DNA of 64,000 nucleotides from Blumeriella jaapii (GCA_009599575.1 VWND01000075.1:1054001-1118000); one strand, 5' to 3'. Shown: positions 27,162-39,559, counted from the stretch's first letter. Numbers and translations: made by a program. Notes: generated by a model not told the origin, from the sequence alone.

Positions 27162-27933
27162 CTACTTACCCTCAGCCGCCAGCTCCCTCTCCGCCTGCTG
27201 GTAATACTTAGCCGGGTCGATACCGTGCTGATTGTGATTGACAAAGTTGAACCACGGTAGCACATGCAGCCAGATGCCGGAGTACCGCGAATTGCGACTC
27301 GCCACGCCCTGGATGTACGGCGTCGTCGTCGAGACGCCGTACAGCGGCTCTCCCTTCTTGACCTTAGCAACCATCTCCCGCATGTCCATATCCACCTCGC
27401 GCTGGTTCTCTGTGAAGCCATAGAAGCGCACTGCGCGAGGCCCATCCTCCAGTTAGCAAAGTGATCCATAAAATCCCCCTGGTATGGGGTATAGGCTTGG
27501 TTTGGTTGGAGATGGAGATAGAGACGGGGGAACCCACATATCGACCGCTGGTAAAACATCAGAAAGCCAGCGCTGAGTCCAATTGCCCCCGACAGGCGCA
27601 TGATCGGTGCGAAGCCCCCCTTGCCGACCAGCGACGGCGCGAGCCTCTCCCAGGTCAACATCAGCCCGGGTCCGAAGGCTGCTGTAACCGCTCCTGCGGC
27701 GTAGTCCGACTTTCGCGCATATCCAATCACTCGTTTGAAGTGTCTGCTAGCCGTCAATACCCCTCTCTTCCTCATTTACACCGCGGGAAAAGCTCACGGG
27801 TCACTGTCGATAAGCTATGAGGGCACTGGTCAGCCTGAGGTTTTGCAATGGTTCAGAGGGAAGAGGAACAGACTGGAAACTCGGTGTTGAGCGTCTTCGC
27901 TGGCACGAAGGGCCTCTGCTCGGTGTTTGACAT
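27162..27933 (-). CDS. Fungal complex I accessory subunit (about 21 kDa, NUXM / nuo-20.9-like)
   Basis: Accessory subunit of mitochondrial NADH:ubiquinone oxidoreductase, inner membrane. Four minus-strand exons: 27933-27874, 27814-27798, 27743-27538 and 27430-27162. Phases agree and the product is 183 residues. The joined start reads MSNTEQRPFVPAKTLNTEFP, LIDSDP, then HFKRVIGYARKSDYA. Then come a Gly-rich hydrophobic region (MRLSGAIGLSAGFLMFYQRSI) and the conserved C-terminal domain RFYGFTENQREVDMDMREMV, KVKKGEPLYG, ASRNSRYSG, LPWFNFVNHNQHGID and AKYYQQAERELAAE. Exon 2 is only 17 nt. The first donor is GTCTGT, less usual. The exact subunit name between fungal systems is less certain than the family. 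It shares a 291-nt divergent promoter with CSM3. Confidence 0.88.
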
Positions 27934-28224
27934 CTTGAGGGGCGGCGTGACGGTCCCAATTGGTGTTCTGCTTTCCTGACAGTGATGTCCATTTCAAGAT
28001 GTCGTTGCGGAGCCGCAGCCGCCGTGTCGCTAGCACAGTGCGGCGGGAAACAGAACCCAAAAGCGCAGAACGCGTCTCTCTCAGACCTGGACGCGGCTCT
28101 CGCGTAAAGTGACAATCATACAACATTCTCAATTCTGCATTTCGGATTTTGGAGACAACTGAAACCCTGACGGCGAATTCGGAAATCATAAGGATACTAT
28201 CTACTAGCAATCGCTTGGCTCAGC

Positions 28225-29411
28225 ATGTCGGATTACAATTCCCGTCCTCTTCCCACCGAGGGACCGTCTGCCGGAGGAGGAGACGAATTCGATGATCTTT
28301 TCGATTACGATGCCAATATGGACGATTCGAACGATCCGTTCAGTGCCAACTATGTGGTTCCCGGTGCCAAAGAGAGACAGAGACAGCAAGAAGCAGAGGC
28401 TAGATCTAATGGGGGAGATGGTCTGGGTATTGACGATGCCGTCGAGATTACAAGAAAGCCCCGAGCTCCACGAATAAAGCTGGACGAGGATAGGTGCGTG
28501 TTTTCGACTAGGATATTGTCTATACTGACTTGAGTTCAGGTTGCTATCTGTGAATGGCATTCCCAAGCTACGGAATAGAGCAAAGCAGCACTTGAGGTTC
28601 AAGGGCAAGGGCTATGAGGTTAGATTGAAAGCTCACCACTTACTCCTACGACCAAGCTGACAAGTTCCAGTACAAAGATGCGGGAAACCTTTTGAAATTC
28701 TACCAGATATGGCTGGATGACCTCTTTCCCAAGGCTAGGTTCCTCGATGCATTGAAGATGGTAGAAAAGATGGGACACAAGAAGCGCATGCAAATGATGA
28801 GGATGGAATGGATCAACGAGGGGAAACCGCATGCTGCAAACGAAGACTCTCATTTCGACGAGACGGCACTTTCATCAAGAGAACACGACGGTCGTGAGAA
28901 GACGGCTTCCAGAATAGCGCCGATATTTGAGAAGATGGATGATAGTAGACCAAAAACACCGACGCAAAATGGGAATCACGGGGTAGACGTCGACACGGAG
29001 GAAGATCTGTATGGTGCTACTCCTAAAGCACTGAGGCAGAAAACAGCTGTAGGGGCCGGATCCCAAGATTCGCTGTTTGGAGGGAATGGGATTAGTATCT
29101 TTGGGCCAGCGAGGACTGTCGCACCTGCGGCTGATGGGCCGGATGACGACGAGCTTGATGCATTGATGGCTGAGGCCGAAGGAGAAGGTACTGGAATTGC
29201 GACCAGAAGTACCCATCCAGCTGCTACGACAAATAAAGCGGCTGTCAATGAAAACATGGACGATGACGACCTTGACGCTTTGTTAGCGGAGGAAGAAATG
29301 ATGCAAGCTACTGCGACGAAACCGGCGCCTGTTGTCGACAAACCGGCTGCCTCTCAAGAGGAATTCGATGATGAGATGGAAGCAATGGCTGGGATGGATG
29401 ACATGTGGTGA
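28225..29411 (+). CDS. CSM3: Replication fork protection complex subunit CSM3 / Swi3
   Basis: Partner of Tof1/Swi1; stabilises stalled replication forks and supports checkpoint signalling and cohesion in the nucleus. Three exons, 28225-28493, 28540-28618 and 28671-29411, joined by short introns (46 and 52 nt) with correct phases, give 362 residues. The acidic N-terminus (DEFDDLFDYDANMDD) precedes the Swi3 domain at about residues 80-165: PRAPRIKLDEDRLLSVNGIP, then KLRNRAKQHLRFKGKGYEY, KDAGNLLKFYQIWLDDLFPKA and RFLDALKMVEKMGHKKRM. The C-terminal half is disordered with repeated acidic DDDELDALMAEAE / DDDLDALLAEEE elements and ends DDEMEAMAGMDDMW. Confidence 0.92.
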
Positions 29412-29712
29412 TTGGGAAAGGTTAGATTTGATGTGTTTGGATGTTGGTTTGCTTCCAGTAGGCGTATGGAAATTAGTCCTAAAGCGGGCTATGGGGATGT
29501 TGTGGTTAGGAAATTGAAAGCATACCCGAGTAATTATGAACGTTTGTACAACCACGAAGATCAATGTTTTGTTTGATGGCGGGGTTGATCCAAAATCCAC
29601 ACAGCCTTGTCTTGGCATAATGGTGGCGATCTACACATGGTATGTACAAACGCATGAGTAGGACAACTTAAACCACCAATTCACCTGTAGCCTTTTGGCA
29701 AGTTTAACCAAA
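29412..29712. other. Short intergenic between CSM3 and SKI2
   Basis: 301 nt without a gene; contains the promoter of SKI2. Confidence 0.5.
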
Positions 29713-32700
29713 ATGCCAGAAAGTCTGATTGACGCCCTGGAAAAAATCCATCTCCCGGCGGCCAACACAGGCGACAGACCAGACGAATGGATAGACAGCA
29801 TCCTCTTCGAGCAACGCCCCCGAAAACGAGTTAAGAAGACTCCCGAGGCCCTCAAGCGCGAGTTAGAACTGAAATACCTGACTCCATCTCCTTCTTTCTC
29901 CGCAGAATGGCTCAACAGGCTCCAGCAGTAAGCCCTCCGCCCGCTCAACCCGTGCCAACCGCGGACAGCTAGCTAATAGTTACGTCAAGGAGATGGGAAG
30001 CCCCCACCGACTACACAGAGCTCTTCAGGATCGCGCCGACGCAGACACGCACCATCACCCGCTTCACGCGGGAAGGTCTCTCCGGCAGGGTGACGGGCTA
30101 CAAGGAGGTGACGGTGCCAGCCAACAGCGCCACGGCGAAGAATAGCACCTCGTTCCTGCGAAAGCCGGCCAACAAAGCGGATTTCGTGAGAGGAGCTGCG
30201 GGGTTCTTCCCTTTTGCGCCAGGCGGATTGGAGGGTGTGGAGGCGGCAGCGGCGCTGGAGGAACAGGCTCTAAAGAGCGGGAACGAGGGTCTGCTAGGTG
30301 TGGCGGCGCAAAGGGAAAGCTAGAGAGGGTGATTAATCTTGGGGAGGGGGGGTTATTGGAGGTTGCGCCAGGGTTCAAGAGAGGAGGGATTTTCAAGGAG
30401 AAAGGGAAGGGTGAAGGGGGCGAGAAAGAGGCAGAGGAGGTACTGGACGTTTTGGACGAGGAGCCTGATGACGAGCCTCAGGAGAAAGCAGATGCAACTG
30501 TTTCCGGGGATGCTGGAAATGTCTCGGGGGAGGAGGAGGAGGGAGAAGACGATATCGACTCACTACTTCCTGTCGAATTCCCGGCTCTAGAACCACATGG
30601 TGTACTTGCTGCGTCGAGTTCCAAGAGAGGCGGCAGGGAGTGGGCTCACATGGTTGACATCAAGCAGGGCATTCCCAATTTCAGAGAACTGGTGCCCGAC
30701 ATGGCTAGAGAATGGTCTTTCGAGCTCGACACTTTCCAAAAGGAGGCCGTCTATCATCTGGAGAATGGCGACTCTGTGTTCGTTGCTGCTCACACATCAG
30801 CTGGTAAGACAGTAGTGGCCGAATATGCCATTGCTCTCGCAGCGAAGCATATGACAAAGGCCATCTACACATCTCCCATCAAGGCTCTGAGTAATCAGAA
30901 GTTCCGGGATTTCAGACAGATCTTCGATGAGGTCGGAATCTTGACGGGTGACGTGCAGATTGCTCCTGAGGCTAGCTGCCTTATCATGACCACGGAAATT
31001 TTACGGAGTATGCTCTATCGAGGAGCAGATCTCATTAGAGATGTCGAGTTTGTCATTTTTGACGAAGTGCATTATGTCAATGATCTAGAGCGAGGAGTGG
31101 TGTGGGAAGAGGTCATTATCATGTTGCCAGAACATGTTACTCTGATCCTTCTGTCTGCTACTGTTCCAAATACCTACGAATTCGCATCCTGGGTAGGACG
31201 AACGAAGAAGAAGGACATCTATGTCATCTCGACTCCGAAGAGACCAGTACCTCTTGAACATTATCTTTGGGCCGAGAAGGGTATTCACAAGATTGTCGAT
31301 GCTGAAAAAAGATTCCTCGAAAAGGGCTGGAAGGACGCAAATGATGTTTTGTCTGGCAGAAACAAAGTCAAAGCCCTTCCACCAGCTGATGCCAGCACTC
31401 GCGGAGGAAACAACGCACGTGGCGCTAGAGGCCAGAATCAACGTGGTGGTAACCAAAGAGGTGGTGGCCAGCGAGGAGGTGCGCCACAACGAGGCCGAGG
31501 TGGGCCTCCTCGTGCAAGTCATGCCCCCGGCCACATGGGAAGAGGAGGTCGACCTGGCGGTAGGACGTCTGCTGCTCAGGACAAGACGCTTTGGGTTCAT
31601 CTTGTCCAATTCCTCAAGAAAGAATCTCTGCTCCCAGCCTGCATATTCGTCTTCTCCAAGAAGCGATGCGAGGAAAATGCGGATGCACTCAGCAACCAGG
31701 ATTTTTGCACAGCAACCGAGAAGAGCGCCATTCATATGATCATCGAAAAGTCAATCGCAAGACTGAAGCCAGAAGACCGTGTATTGCCACAAATCGTGCG
31801 ATTGAGAGACATGCTTGGCCGAGGTATTGCTGTCCATCACGGTGGCATGCTTCCTATCGTCAAGGAAGTTGTTGAGATGCTCTTTGCGCAGACTCTGGTG
31901 AAGGTTCTATTTGCGACAGAAACTTTTGCTATGGGCTTGAACTTGCCGACTCGTACAGTCGTCTTTTCGGGGTACAGGAAGCACGATGGTCATTCGTTCC
32001 GTAATTTACTTCCTGGGGAGTACACCCAAATGGCCGGTAGAGCTGGTCGAAGAGGTTTAGATCCAGTCGGATCGGTCATCATCGTTGCTCCTGGTGGAGG
32101 CGAGGCCCCACCAGTAACGGAATTGCGCCAGATGATTCTTGGAGATCCTTCCAAGCTTCGTTCGCAGTTCAGATTGACTTACAACATGATTCTGAACTTG
32201 CTTCGTGTCGAGGCGCTGAAGATCGAGGAGATGATCAAACGAAGTTTTAGTGAGCATGCTACCCAGCAACTTTTACCGGAACACGAAAAGGCTGTCAAGG
32301 TGTCCGAAGCCGATTTAGCCAAAATCAAGCGGGAGCCCTGCCAAATCTGCGATCCTGAGCTCGAGGCTTGTCATCAGGCTGCTCAAAATGTCAAACAGCT
32401 CACGTTGGATTTGCATCTCGGCCTGCTTGCAACACCCGTAGGAAGGCGACTATTTTCTGCGAAGCGTTTGATTGTTTACAGCAAGGACGGTATCCGAACT
32501 CCTGGTGTACTCCTCCGTGAGGGTGCCACCTCAGGCCCCACTCCTACTGTCCATGTTTTGGAGATCAGAACATCAAGGGATCAGAGAGATTCCACGGACC
32601 TGCTCCCGTATCTGCCGAAATTTAGGAAACTGTTCACCCGGCTACCTCAGAACAAGAAGCATATACAGGTAAAGACTCTGCAGATACCTGTCGCCGACGT

Positions 32701-33675
32701 AGAATGCGTTACAAACACGACAGTTAAGGGCATTATTCCAGATATTTTTTCAGGTGGCGATGCACACCAAGAGGCAAAGGGACAGCTCAGTCGACTGTGT
32801 CAGTCTTGGGAATCAGATGTGTGGAATGAACTGGATTGGACGAAGCTGAAGGACATGCACTTGCGCGATAATCTGGCTAAGCGGATGGACGAAGCCGCGA
32901 TCGCTCAGAAAGCTGCGTGTCTGAAGTGCCCCCATTTCGTGAAACATGTAAGCCTCCGACTTATACTCCGTGGACAGGAACTAACATGCGACAGTTCGCA
33001 ATGTGTCACGACCAATGGCTCATCCAAGAGAACATAATCCAACTTCGCCAGCTGATGTCAGATCAAAACCTTCAGCTGCTCCCAGACTACGAGCAGCGTA
33101 TTCAAGTACTCAAGGATCTCAGTTTCGTAGACGAGAGCTCTCGCGTGGAGCTCAAAGGTAAGGTAGCCTGCGAGATCCACTCAGCAGATGAACTCGTCCT
33201 CACAGAGCTTATCCTCGATAACGTCCTCGCGCCCTATGAGCCCGCCGAGATCGTCGCCCTCCTCTCCGCCTTCGTATTCCAAGAAAAGACCGACACGGTG
33301 CCCAAGCTCACCGGCAACCTTGAGCGCGGCATGAAGACCATCATTGAGATTTCTGAAAAGGTCAACGAGCGTCAGACGTACCACCAAGTCATCCTCTCCT
33401 CGGATGACTCGAATGATTTCGTGTCCAGACCTCGATTCGGACTCATGGAGGTCGTGTACGAGTGGGCTCGCGGCATGAGCTTCAAGAACATTACGGATTT
33501 GACAGATGTGCTCGAGGGCACTATTGTACGTGTCATCACGAGGCTGGACGAGACGTGCCGAGAGGTTAAGAACGCGGCGAGGATTATCGGGGATCCGGAG
33601 CTCTTCGCAAAGATGCAGACGTGCCAGGAGATGATCAAGAGGGATATCACGGCTGTTGCTAGCTTGTACATGTGA
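29713..33675 (+). CDS. SKI2: SKI2-like DEVH-box RNA helicase of the cytoplasmic exosome (one-base frame break near 30309-30319)
   Basis: Helicase of the Ski complex that feeds mRNA to the cytoplasmic exosome. Exons 29713-29927, 29990-32947 and 32995-33675. Repaired length is 1,284 residues, as expected. The N-terminal arm includes PTDYTELFRIAPT, TRFTREGLSGRVTGYKEVTVPANS and GAAGFFPFAPGGL. After a one-base break in an AAAGGGAAA stretch the next frame continues KLERVINLGEGGLLEVAPGFKRG. Helicase motifs: Q-like FELDTFQKEAV, Walker A AHTSAGKT, FDEVHYVND (DEVH), LLSATVPN, HHGGMLPIVKEVVEMLF, MAGRAGRRGLD. The insertion between the RecA domains carries a Gly/Arg-rich run (RGG repeats, about 31400-31570). 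The C-terminal DSHCT-type domain ends AKMQTCQEMIKRDITAVASLYM. One missing base is the simplest repair; every other part is intact. Confidence 0.92.
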
Positions 33676-35907
33676 ATGATGAGCAATAAGTGATGAGCGA
33701 TGGTGAACGATGCCATGATTCATGAGGCGCAAACACGACGTCCGAAACAAAAGCAAAAATTGATCAGTCGGAACTATAACGTAGTACTATACCCATCTCT
33801 TAGAGCACTGGAATGAAAGTAAGATCCGTACCAAACAAAGCATATTACATCCATGATCTCCTCTCGTCGGTGTTGTACAGTAAATAAATAGCATCTTTTT
33901 AAATATCTTTCGCAATCGTGCTGAGCAGCCACCCTTACTCCTCCTGCACGCCCCTAATTTCTATCTTTTAGATCTTGATTCTTTGGAGCATTTTTTTTAA
34001 ACACCAAAGCCAAAAATCAAAAGGAAAGAAAGATAAAAAGTTAGTAAAAAAAATGCAAAACTCAACTAGAACCCCAGGTTCTAGTTTACAAACGTAATTG
34101 AATACGTTATTGTTTCCCGTCCAGATCGTCCTGAAGACAGCCTGCCTACCAAGCCATCCCGCCACTGGATAGTTGTTGGTATTGGTAAAGAAATATTTAA
34201 GGTAGCCAGGAGTTTTTTTTCTGGCCGATGGATGTGGGCTCGGCTACGTTGTTTGTTTACGGCAAAAAACAACAACAACACCCACAACGCAATCTTTTCA
34301 AAAATCGCGAAAAAAAAAAAAAACCAACGTCTATATGCAAGAAAATCAAGAAGAAAAAAAATTCAAAGTAGCAAAATTCTCACTGGCAAAACTCAACTAG
34401 AACCCCAGGTTCTAGTCTACAAACGTAATTGAATACGTTATTGTTTCCCGTCCAGATCGTCCTGAAGACAGCCTGCCTACCAAGCCATCCCGCCACTGGA
34501 TAGTAGTTGGTTTTGGTAAAGAAATATTTAAGGTAGCCAGGAGTTTTTTTTATGGCCGATGGATGTGGGCTCGGCTACGTTGTTTGTTTACGGCAAAACA
34601 ACAACAACAACCACAACGCAATATTTTCAAAAATCGCTAAAAAAAAACCCCCCAACGTCTATATGCAAGAAAATCAAGAAGAAAAAAAAATTCAAAGTAG
34701 CAAAATTTTCACAGTCAAACTGGCAAAACTCAACTAGAACCCCAGGTTCTAGTCTACAAACGTAATTGAGTACGTTATTGTTTCCCGTCCAGATCGTCCT
34801 GAAGACAGCCTGCCTACCAAGCCATCCCGCCACTGGATGGAATTCAAGTTTGGTGTTGGGGTACATGAAGGAGACACTTGTTTCTGTAGGCAGGGGTTAA
34901 TTTTTGGGAAGGAGGTCGGATTGTGCGAAACATGCAGAGCAGGGAATTTCTCACGACCTTGCAAGGCCAGCAGCACTCAACAATACAAGAATGCGTTCTT
35001 TTATTGCTTAGCTGCGTAAACCTATGATTCCTTCACCTCGTCAAATGACGGGCTGCTGGGGAGAAAAACATCACTTCACATCTGCTCCCTGCTTCCCTTT
35101 CCTCCGCTCATCCCTCTCTCTCTCCTCTTCTTTTTTCTTCTTCTTCTTATTCTTCCTCGCTATCGCAACCACTCTCGTCTTCGTCCTCATCCCCCCATTA
35201 TTTTCCTTTCATCTCTCCCTCTTACACCCCCCAAACTAGCATTCCCATTACTACCAGAGATTTCGCAGCGCGCGTGTGCGATATCGAAGTGTCTCCTCGC
35301 AAGGGCTCTAGCGTAGAGACCGAGAAAGCAGGCAGGTCAGAGGATGTGCACCTAAGTGGGTGATTGTGAAGCTGAGGGTGAACAGGGGTGGGCGCCATTA
35401 TGTATTTGGCTTTATTTCTTTCGGGGAAGGGGGTTTGTTTTGGCTTGGGGAACTTAGTTGTTGATGTCGTTATTCGTGTTGGGGTGGGTTGAAGGGATGG
35501 GGACTTAGTTCTGGATCTGGGTAGGGTAAATTAGATATCAAGGTATGTGCCTCATCACTATCGATAGATGCCTTGGGTCATGGGGGAAAGCGGAAGTACC
35601 TGAGGCTGGGCTGGCAGGAGAAATGATTCTACCCAGCTTACATGACGCCATAAACACAAATGGGTATTGTTGCTGAATGCTTGTAAATGAATTAAACCAC
35701 CCGGGAAAACAGTGTAGATTTTTGTGCATCGGGTGTATCTTTATTGAATCAGTGCTCTGCGATCCGTTTAAGCTTAACAGAACGTCGTGGACTTTTGTAA
35801 GTCTCTAGATAGAATTGATTTTCGCTTAACAACAACAATGCGGAGAGCCTGCCTGGTTTCCATCACACACAATTCGTAATTCGTGTCCATCTCGTCGCCC
35901 GCTTCTG
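33676..35907. other. Intergenic region containing a tandem repeat block
   Basis: No conserved gene is seen. The block at 34061-34839 is a tandem repeat, described separately. 35080-35240 is C/T-rich. The remainder shows nothing recognisable, and the right end is the 3' flank of the minus-strand gene at 35908. Confidence 0.5.
34061..34839. repeat. 2.3-copy tandem direct repeat, unit 331-337 nt, with an internal hairpin
   Basis: Copies begin at 34061, 34392 and 34729, each opening CTCAACTAGAACCCCAGG; the third copy stops at about 34839. Each starts with an inverted repeat: arms CTAGAACC / GGTTCTAG around a 3-nt loop, extendable to 9-10 bp (34064-34086 in copy 1). A highly conserved segment of about 110 nt follows, ending CGCCACTGGAT. 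The rest of the unit holds GGTAGCCAGGAG, GATGTGGGCTCGGCTACG, CAA/AAC runs and an A-rich tail. Copies differ mainly in A-run length and a few substitutions. It encodes nothing I recognise; a non-autonomous element or a locally amplified sequence are both possible. Confidence 0.9.
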
Positions 35908-37083
35908 TCAAACTGCATAATAGACGTCAATCCTAACACTCTCAACCACGTTAACCCAGCCAGGAAACCTAGCCTTGGCCCAGACTGTGACTACATCTCC
36001 GACCTTCATATCTCTAACGTAATCGCCGTTGCCGGTATCTCTCCCACGTCCTCTTTCTTCCAGCGCTTGTGCTTCCATGGAATCAGGGTCGGCGATGTCG
36101 TCGTTACAGGACCAGACTATTTTGTGCTCTTGCGGTTCTCTTGTTGCGGTAAGGTTCTTTTGCAGACATTTCATGGTTGGCATGAGCGGATGCTCGAATC
36201 TGTTCGGTGCTGAGGCATGGACCGTTGGTGAAATTGTTTCGATTGTACATGCAAGAGGGGCATCTCCCTCAACCAGGTCTGGAGATTCTTGCTCGGGAAG
36301 TATCATTGGAAATGCATTGTGGCTCGATGGGTTAACGATGGATGCTAGTAGATGTCAGTAGCGAGCAATGAAACATGATGAACACGATCCCGAACAAGCC
36401 GAGTGATTGCATACTGTCTTTCGAAACATGTATTTTCTCCTTGCCAACGTCAAACCAGGTGAATGAGCTTCTGTATGTGCCTCTATCAGGGCCAGGGCCA
36501 CCCCATCCTTGATCGTGGCTGACAAGGGTAAATACTATCTTTCTGCAAGCATGCTCTCCGCGAATCCGATTAGCTTCTGTCCAATGTGATATGATGTCCT
36601 CTTCGCTATCCTCCTTGATGGGGTCTGCTTTTGGATTATAAGGTGTAGCTGGTCGGGAAAGGTAAGGCTGGGCTCCTAGGTTCGCTTCCTGGACTGTCGT
36701 AGCGGTTTTCTTGGGTATGTAGCCCAGAGGATATGAGCGCAGCTGTAGCTATCAGCGTTCTGTCTTACACCGCGCATTTCCCAAGATCTTACCAAGAACT
36801 GGTCCTCGAAGTCTGGCCGGCCTGAGCGAACATGGAGTTGTCCGCCTGTTCTGCAGGTCGTTGTTCGCGGCCAGTACTCTGCAAAGTCGATAATCCTGTC
36901 GATTAGTTCTAGCGGAAGCTTGAATCGCTGGAACAAAGCATCTTTGACCGCCAAAACCTCTGTGGTAGACGGGCTATATCTGTCCGAGTCGTAGAATGAA
37001 GTTGCCATGCTCTCTTCTTCGCCCTTTACCCCAAATATCGCCGAGGATATCGTGTTGATGAGGTAATTCGCAAGCCCTGACAT
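35908..37083 (-). CDS. Uncharacterised protein with F-box-like N-terminal motif
   Basis: Three minus-strand exons: 37083-36793, 36748-36415 and 36344-35908. GTAAGA and GTATGC donors and TAG acceptors keep phase, and the product is 353 residues. The N-terminus is MSGLANYLINTISSAIFGVK. Then comes RFKLPLELIDRIIDFAEYWP, which resembles the LPxEL start of F-box helices. The middle has RKIVFTLVSHDQGWGGPGPDRGTYRSSFTWFDVG, and the C-terminus is PTMKCLQKNLTATREPQEHKIVW, then VGDVVTVWAKARFPGWVNVVESVRIDVYYAV. The order (F-box-like helix, SHDQGWGG block, GDVVTVWA...FPGWVN block) looks like a fungal conserved-hypothetical family, but I cannot name a function. It is divergent from the cysA-like gene (346 nt between starts). 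Confidence 0.78.
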
Positions 37084-37429
37084 TGCAAGCGGAAGATATC
37101 AATGTGTTTCTGGAAGGTTATTCCGTAGCCACAAGCGTTGAGATCTAGATACTTTGTCGTACAAAGTCGATGATCTGACTGCAAGTATTCGATGAGTTCT
37201 TGTTATCGCGTTCTTGGTATCAATGCCTCAATGACGTCTACAAGGCTGAGTCTTGGCGACCGCCGCCCGTGATCGAAGGGCGAGGCTGACAAACGCTACT
37301 TCTCTCAACGCAAGCGTGAGAGCAGGCCATGCTCAGTCCGTCAAATGAATACAAAACCTTTGACCGCGTCGTCGAGGTTTATGGGATCGATTGAGCCTCA
37401 GAACTACGCTTCGGATTTACGCCATCACC
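37084..37429. promoter_or_regulatory. Divergent promoter region
   Basis: 346 nt separate the two outward starts at 37083 (-) and 37430 (+). Nothing else is recognisable. Confidence 0.45.
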
Positions 37430-38995
37430 ATGAAGTCAACAAGAAGTGTCGGTGCAGCTGCGCGAACAGCGACGAGATCCAAACTCACATCGCTCCCACG
37501 GCATTCGTTGACATCTCGTCATCTCGCCACGCGGCAAGCAAGCAGCATACAGAATGCTTCGAAATATTTTCAGACTCAAGCATCGAAGAACAGCGGATCT
37601 CACGGCCCTGCAGAAGCTTCAAATCCTGCAATGGCCTTCCCTTGTCTCGACGCTCTGGAAATAAAGTCGGCGACACTCGAGGCTCGGTCTCTGTCGAGCG
37701 GTCCTGAGCCGTCGTATACCAGCGGAGCGACACTCAACTATCACTGCCAGGACTCGTTGTTGCTCGATTGGGGTGGAGTGCTGCCGGAATTCGACGTCGC
37801 ATACGAAACCTGGGGCGAAATCAACGCGGACAAGTCGAACGTAATTCTGTTACACACGGGTCTTTCGGCATCGTCACACGCGCATTCAACCGAGCAGAAC
37901 CCAAAACCTGGCTGGTGGGAAAAGTTCATTGGGCCAAACGGATGCCTTGATACGAACAAGTATCATATAATATGTACGAACGTAATTGGGGGATGTTATG
38001 GATCTACCGGCCCTGGCAGTATCGACCCCGCGGATGGACAAAAATATGCGACGAGATTCCCGATATTAACGATGGAGGATATGGTACAAGCCCAGTTCCG
38101 ACTTCTGGACGGACTGGGCATTAAGAAGTTATATGCGAGTGTTGGATCTAGTATGGGGGGCATGCAATCACTAGCAGCCGGAGTTCTTTTCCCGGAGCGA
38201 GTTGGCAGAATAGCCAGCATTTCAGGCTGTGCTCGAAGCCACCCTTACTCTATAGCTATGCGACATACACAACGACAAGTTCTTATGATGGATCGAAATT
38301 GGAACCGTGGTTTCTACTACGATAGCATTCCTCCGCATGCGGGAATGAAGCTTGCTAGAGAAATCGCCACAGTCACCTATCGGTCAGGTCCGGAATGGGA
38401 GCAGAGATTTGGACGCCGCAGAGCAGACCCCAGCAAGAAACCGGCATTGTGTCCAGATTTTCTCATCGAAACATATCTCGACCATGCTGGGGAGAAGTTC
38501 TGCTTGGAGTACGACCCGAACAGTCTGCTTTACGTCAGCAAAGCTATGGACTTATTCGATCTTGGTGCTGAGAATCAATCGGCAACTGCTGCACGCAGAG
38601 CAATACATGCTCAACGGCTCGAGAAAGGGCAGCCTAGTATTACAAACGCCACGTCGTGTAGTCTTACGCTCCCTGACTCTCCGTATAAGGAACAGCCAGA
38701 TACCGGCCCCCCGACTGATCTCGACTCCCCAGTTCACCAGCCGTCCAGGCCTCCGGAGGACTTGATACTGGGATTGAAGGGTTTAAGGGACCACCCAACA
38801 TTAGTCATGGGTGTCTCTAGCGACATTCTGTTTCCTGCTTGGCAGCAGAGGGAGATAGCCGAGACGCTTCGGCAAGCTGGCAATAAAAGAGTCACACACG
38901 TCGAACTCGGAGAGGACGTAAGCTTGTTTGGCCACGACAGTTTTCTGTTGGATCTAGATCACATCGGCGCAAATCTGAAGCAATTTTTGGGGTAA
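37430..38995 (+). CDS. cysA: Serine O-acyltransferase of the MET2/homoserine acetyltransferase family (cysA-like), mitochondrial-type leader
   Basis: Alpha/beta-hydrolase acyltransferase that activates an amino-acid hydroxyl for cysteine/methionine synthesis. The single exon encodes 521 residues. A basic Ser/Arg-rich leader ([19 protein letters not shown]) suggests mitochondrial import. It is followed by PCLDALE and [23 protein letters not shown]. Then [30 protein letters not shown], the nucleophile [28 protein letters not shown] and [15 protein letters not shown]. The acid is in [13 protein letters not shown] and the catalytic His in FGHDSFLLD. This architecture is that of Aspergillus cysA (serine O-acetyltransferase) and fungal mitochondrial serine O-succinyltransferase rather than cytosolic MET2; the acyl donor cannot be told from sequence. 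The ATG at 37430 is the first in frame. Confidence 0.88.
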   Translation: MKSTRSVGAAARTATRSKLTSLPRHSLTSRHLATRQASSIQNASKYFQTQASKNSGSHGPAEASNPAMAFPCLDALEIKSATLEARSLSSGPEPSYTSGATLNYHCQDSLLLDWGGVLPEFDVAYETWGEINADKSNVILLHTGLSASSHAHSTEQNPKPGWWEKFIGPNGCLDTNKYHIICTNVIGGCYGSTGPGSIDPADGQKYATRFPILTMEDMVQAQFRLLDGLGIKKLYASVGSSMGGMQSLAAGVLFPERVGRIASISGCARSHPYSIAMRHTQRQVLMMDRNWNRGFYYDSIPPHAGMKLAREIATVTYRSGPEWEQRFGRRRADPSKKPALCPDFLIETYLDHAGEKFCLEYDPNSLLYVSKAMDLFDLGAENQSATAARRAIHAQRLEKGQPSITNATSCSLTLPDSPYKEQPDTGPPTDLDSPVHQPSRPPEDLILGLKGLRDHPTLVMGVSSDILFPAWQQREIAETLRQAGNKRVTHVELGEDVSLFGHDSFLLDLDHIGANLKQFLG

Positions 38996-39559
38996 TGTAT
39001 CAATCGAGACGAAATGCGAATGAATACCTATTCAAGCACAACCAGGAGCCTTCAAGGTCAATGCACTTCGATGAGGCGTTCAAAACTACAGATATACCCA
39101 CACTACCCAGATCGGCTACTTACATGATTTTCGAGTACCAGTGCTGGCAATGGGAAACAGCCGTACAATTTGAACGGGCGCTGGAACGGTGTGTTGAAAG
39201 CAAAACTTTTTACTTATGGGGGTTTGTGGTCATCAATCATTGATTGCTGCTGTCACTTATGATGTGTTTTCTTCTGAAATTTAGTTGCCATTCCATTCAT
39301 CTTCAAAACACTTTTCATAACCTCAAATCTCTCCCACGCTTAAAATGATTCAAACCAATCTTCGCCGAGCCAATAAGAAGAATAAAAATCAGTTACGCAA
39401 TTCCACCTATTCAATTGACCATCTCGGCTATATTTCCTCCGCCCTTCCTCTCCCAAATCCATATGTTTTCCACCTCGATTCTAATCTCCCATCTCCAATC
39501 TCGCTTTTCTGTGTCTTGAAGCTCTTCCAGCTGCGTCCTCTTTAAAGACATCCTGCTAT
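38996..39559. other. Intergenic between convergent genes
   Basis: No supported gene; moderately A/T-rich, with C/T-rich text near 39430-39500. Confidence 0.45.
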
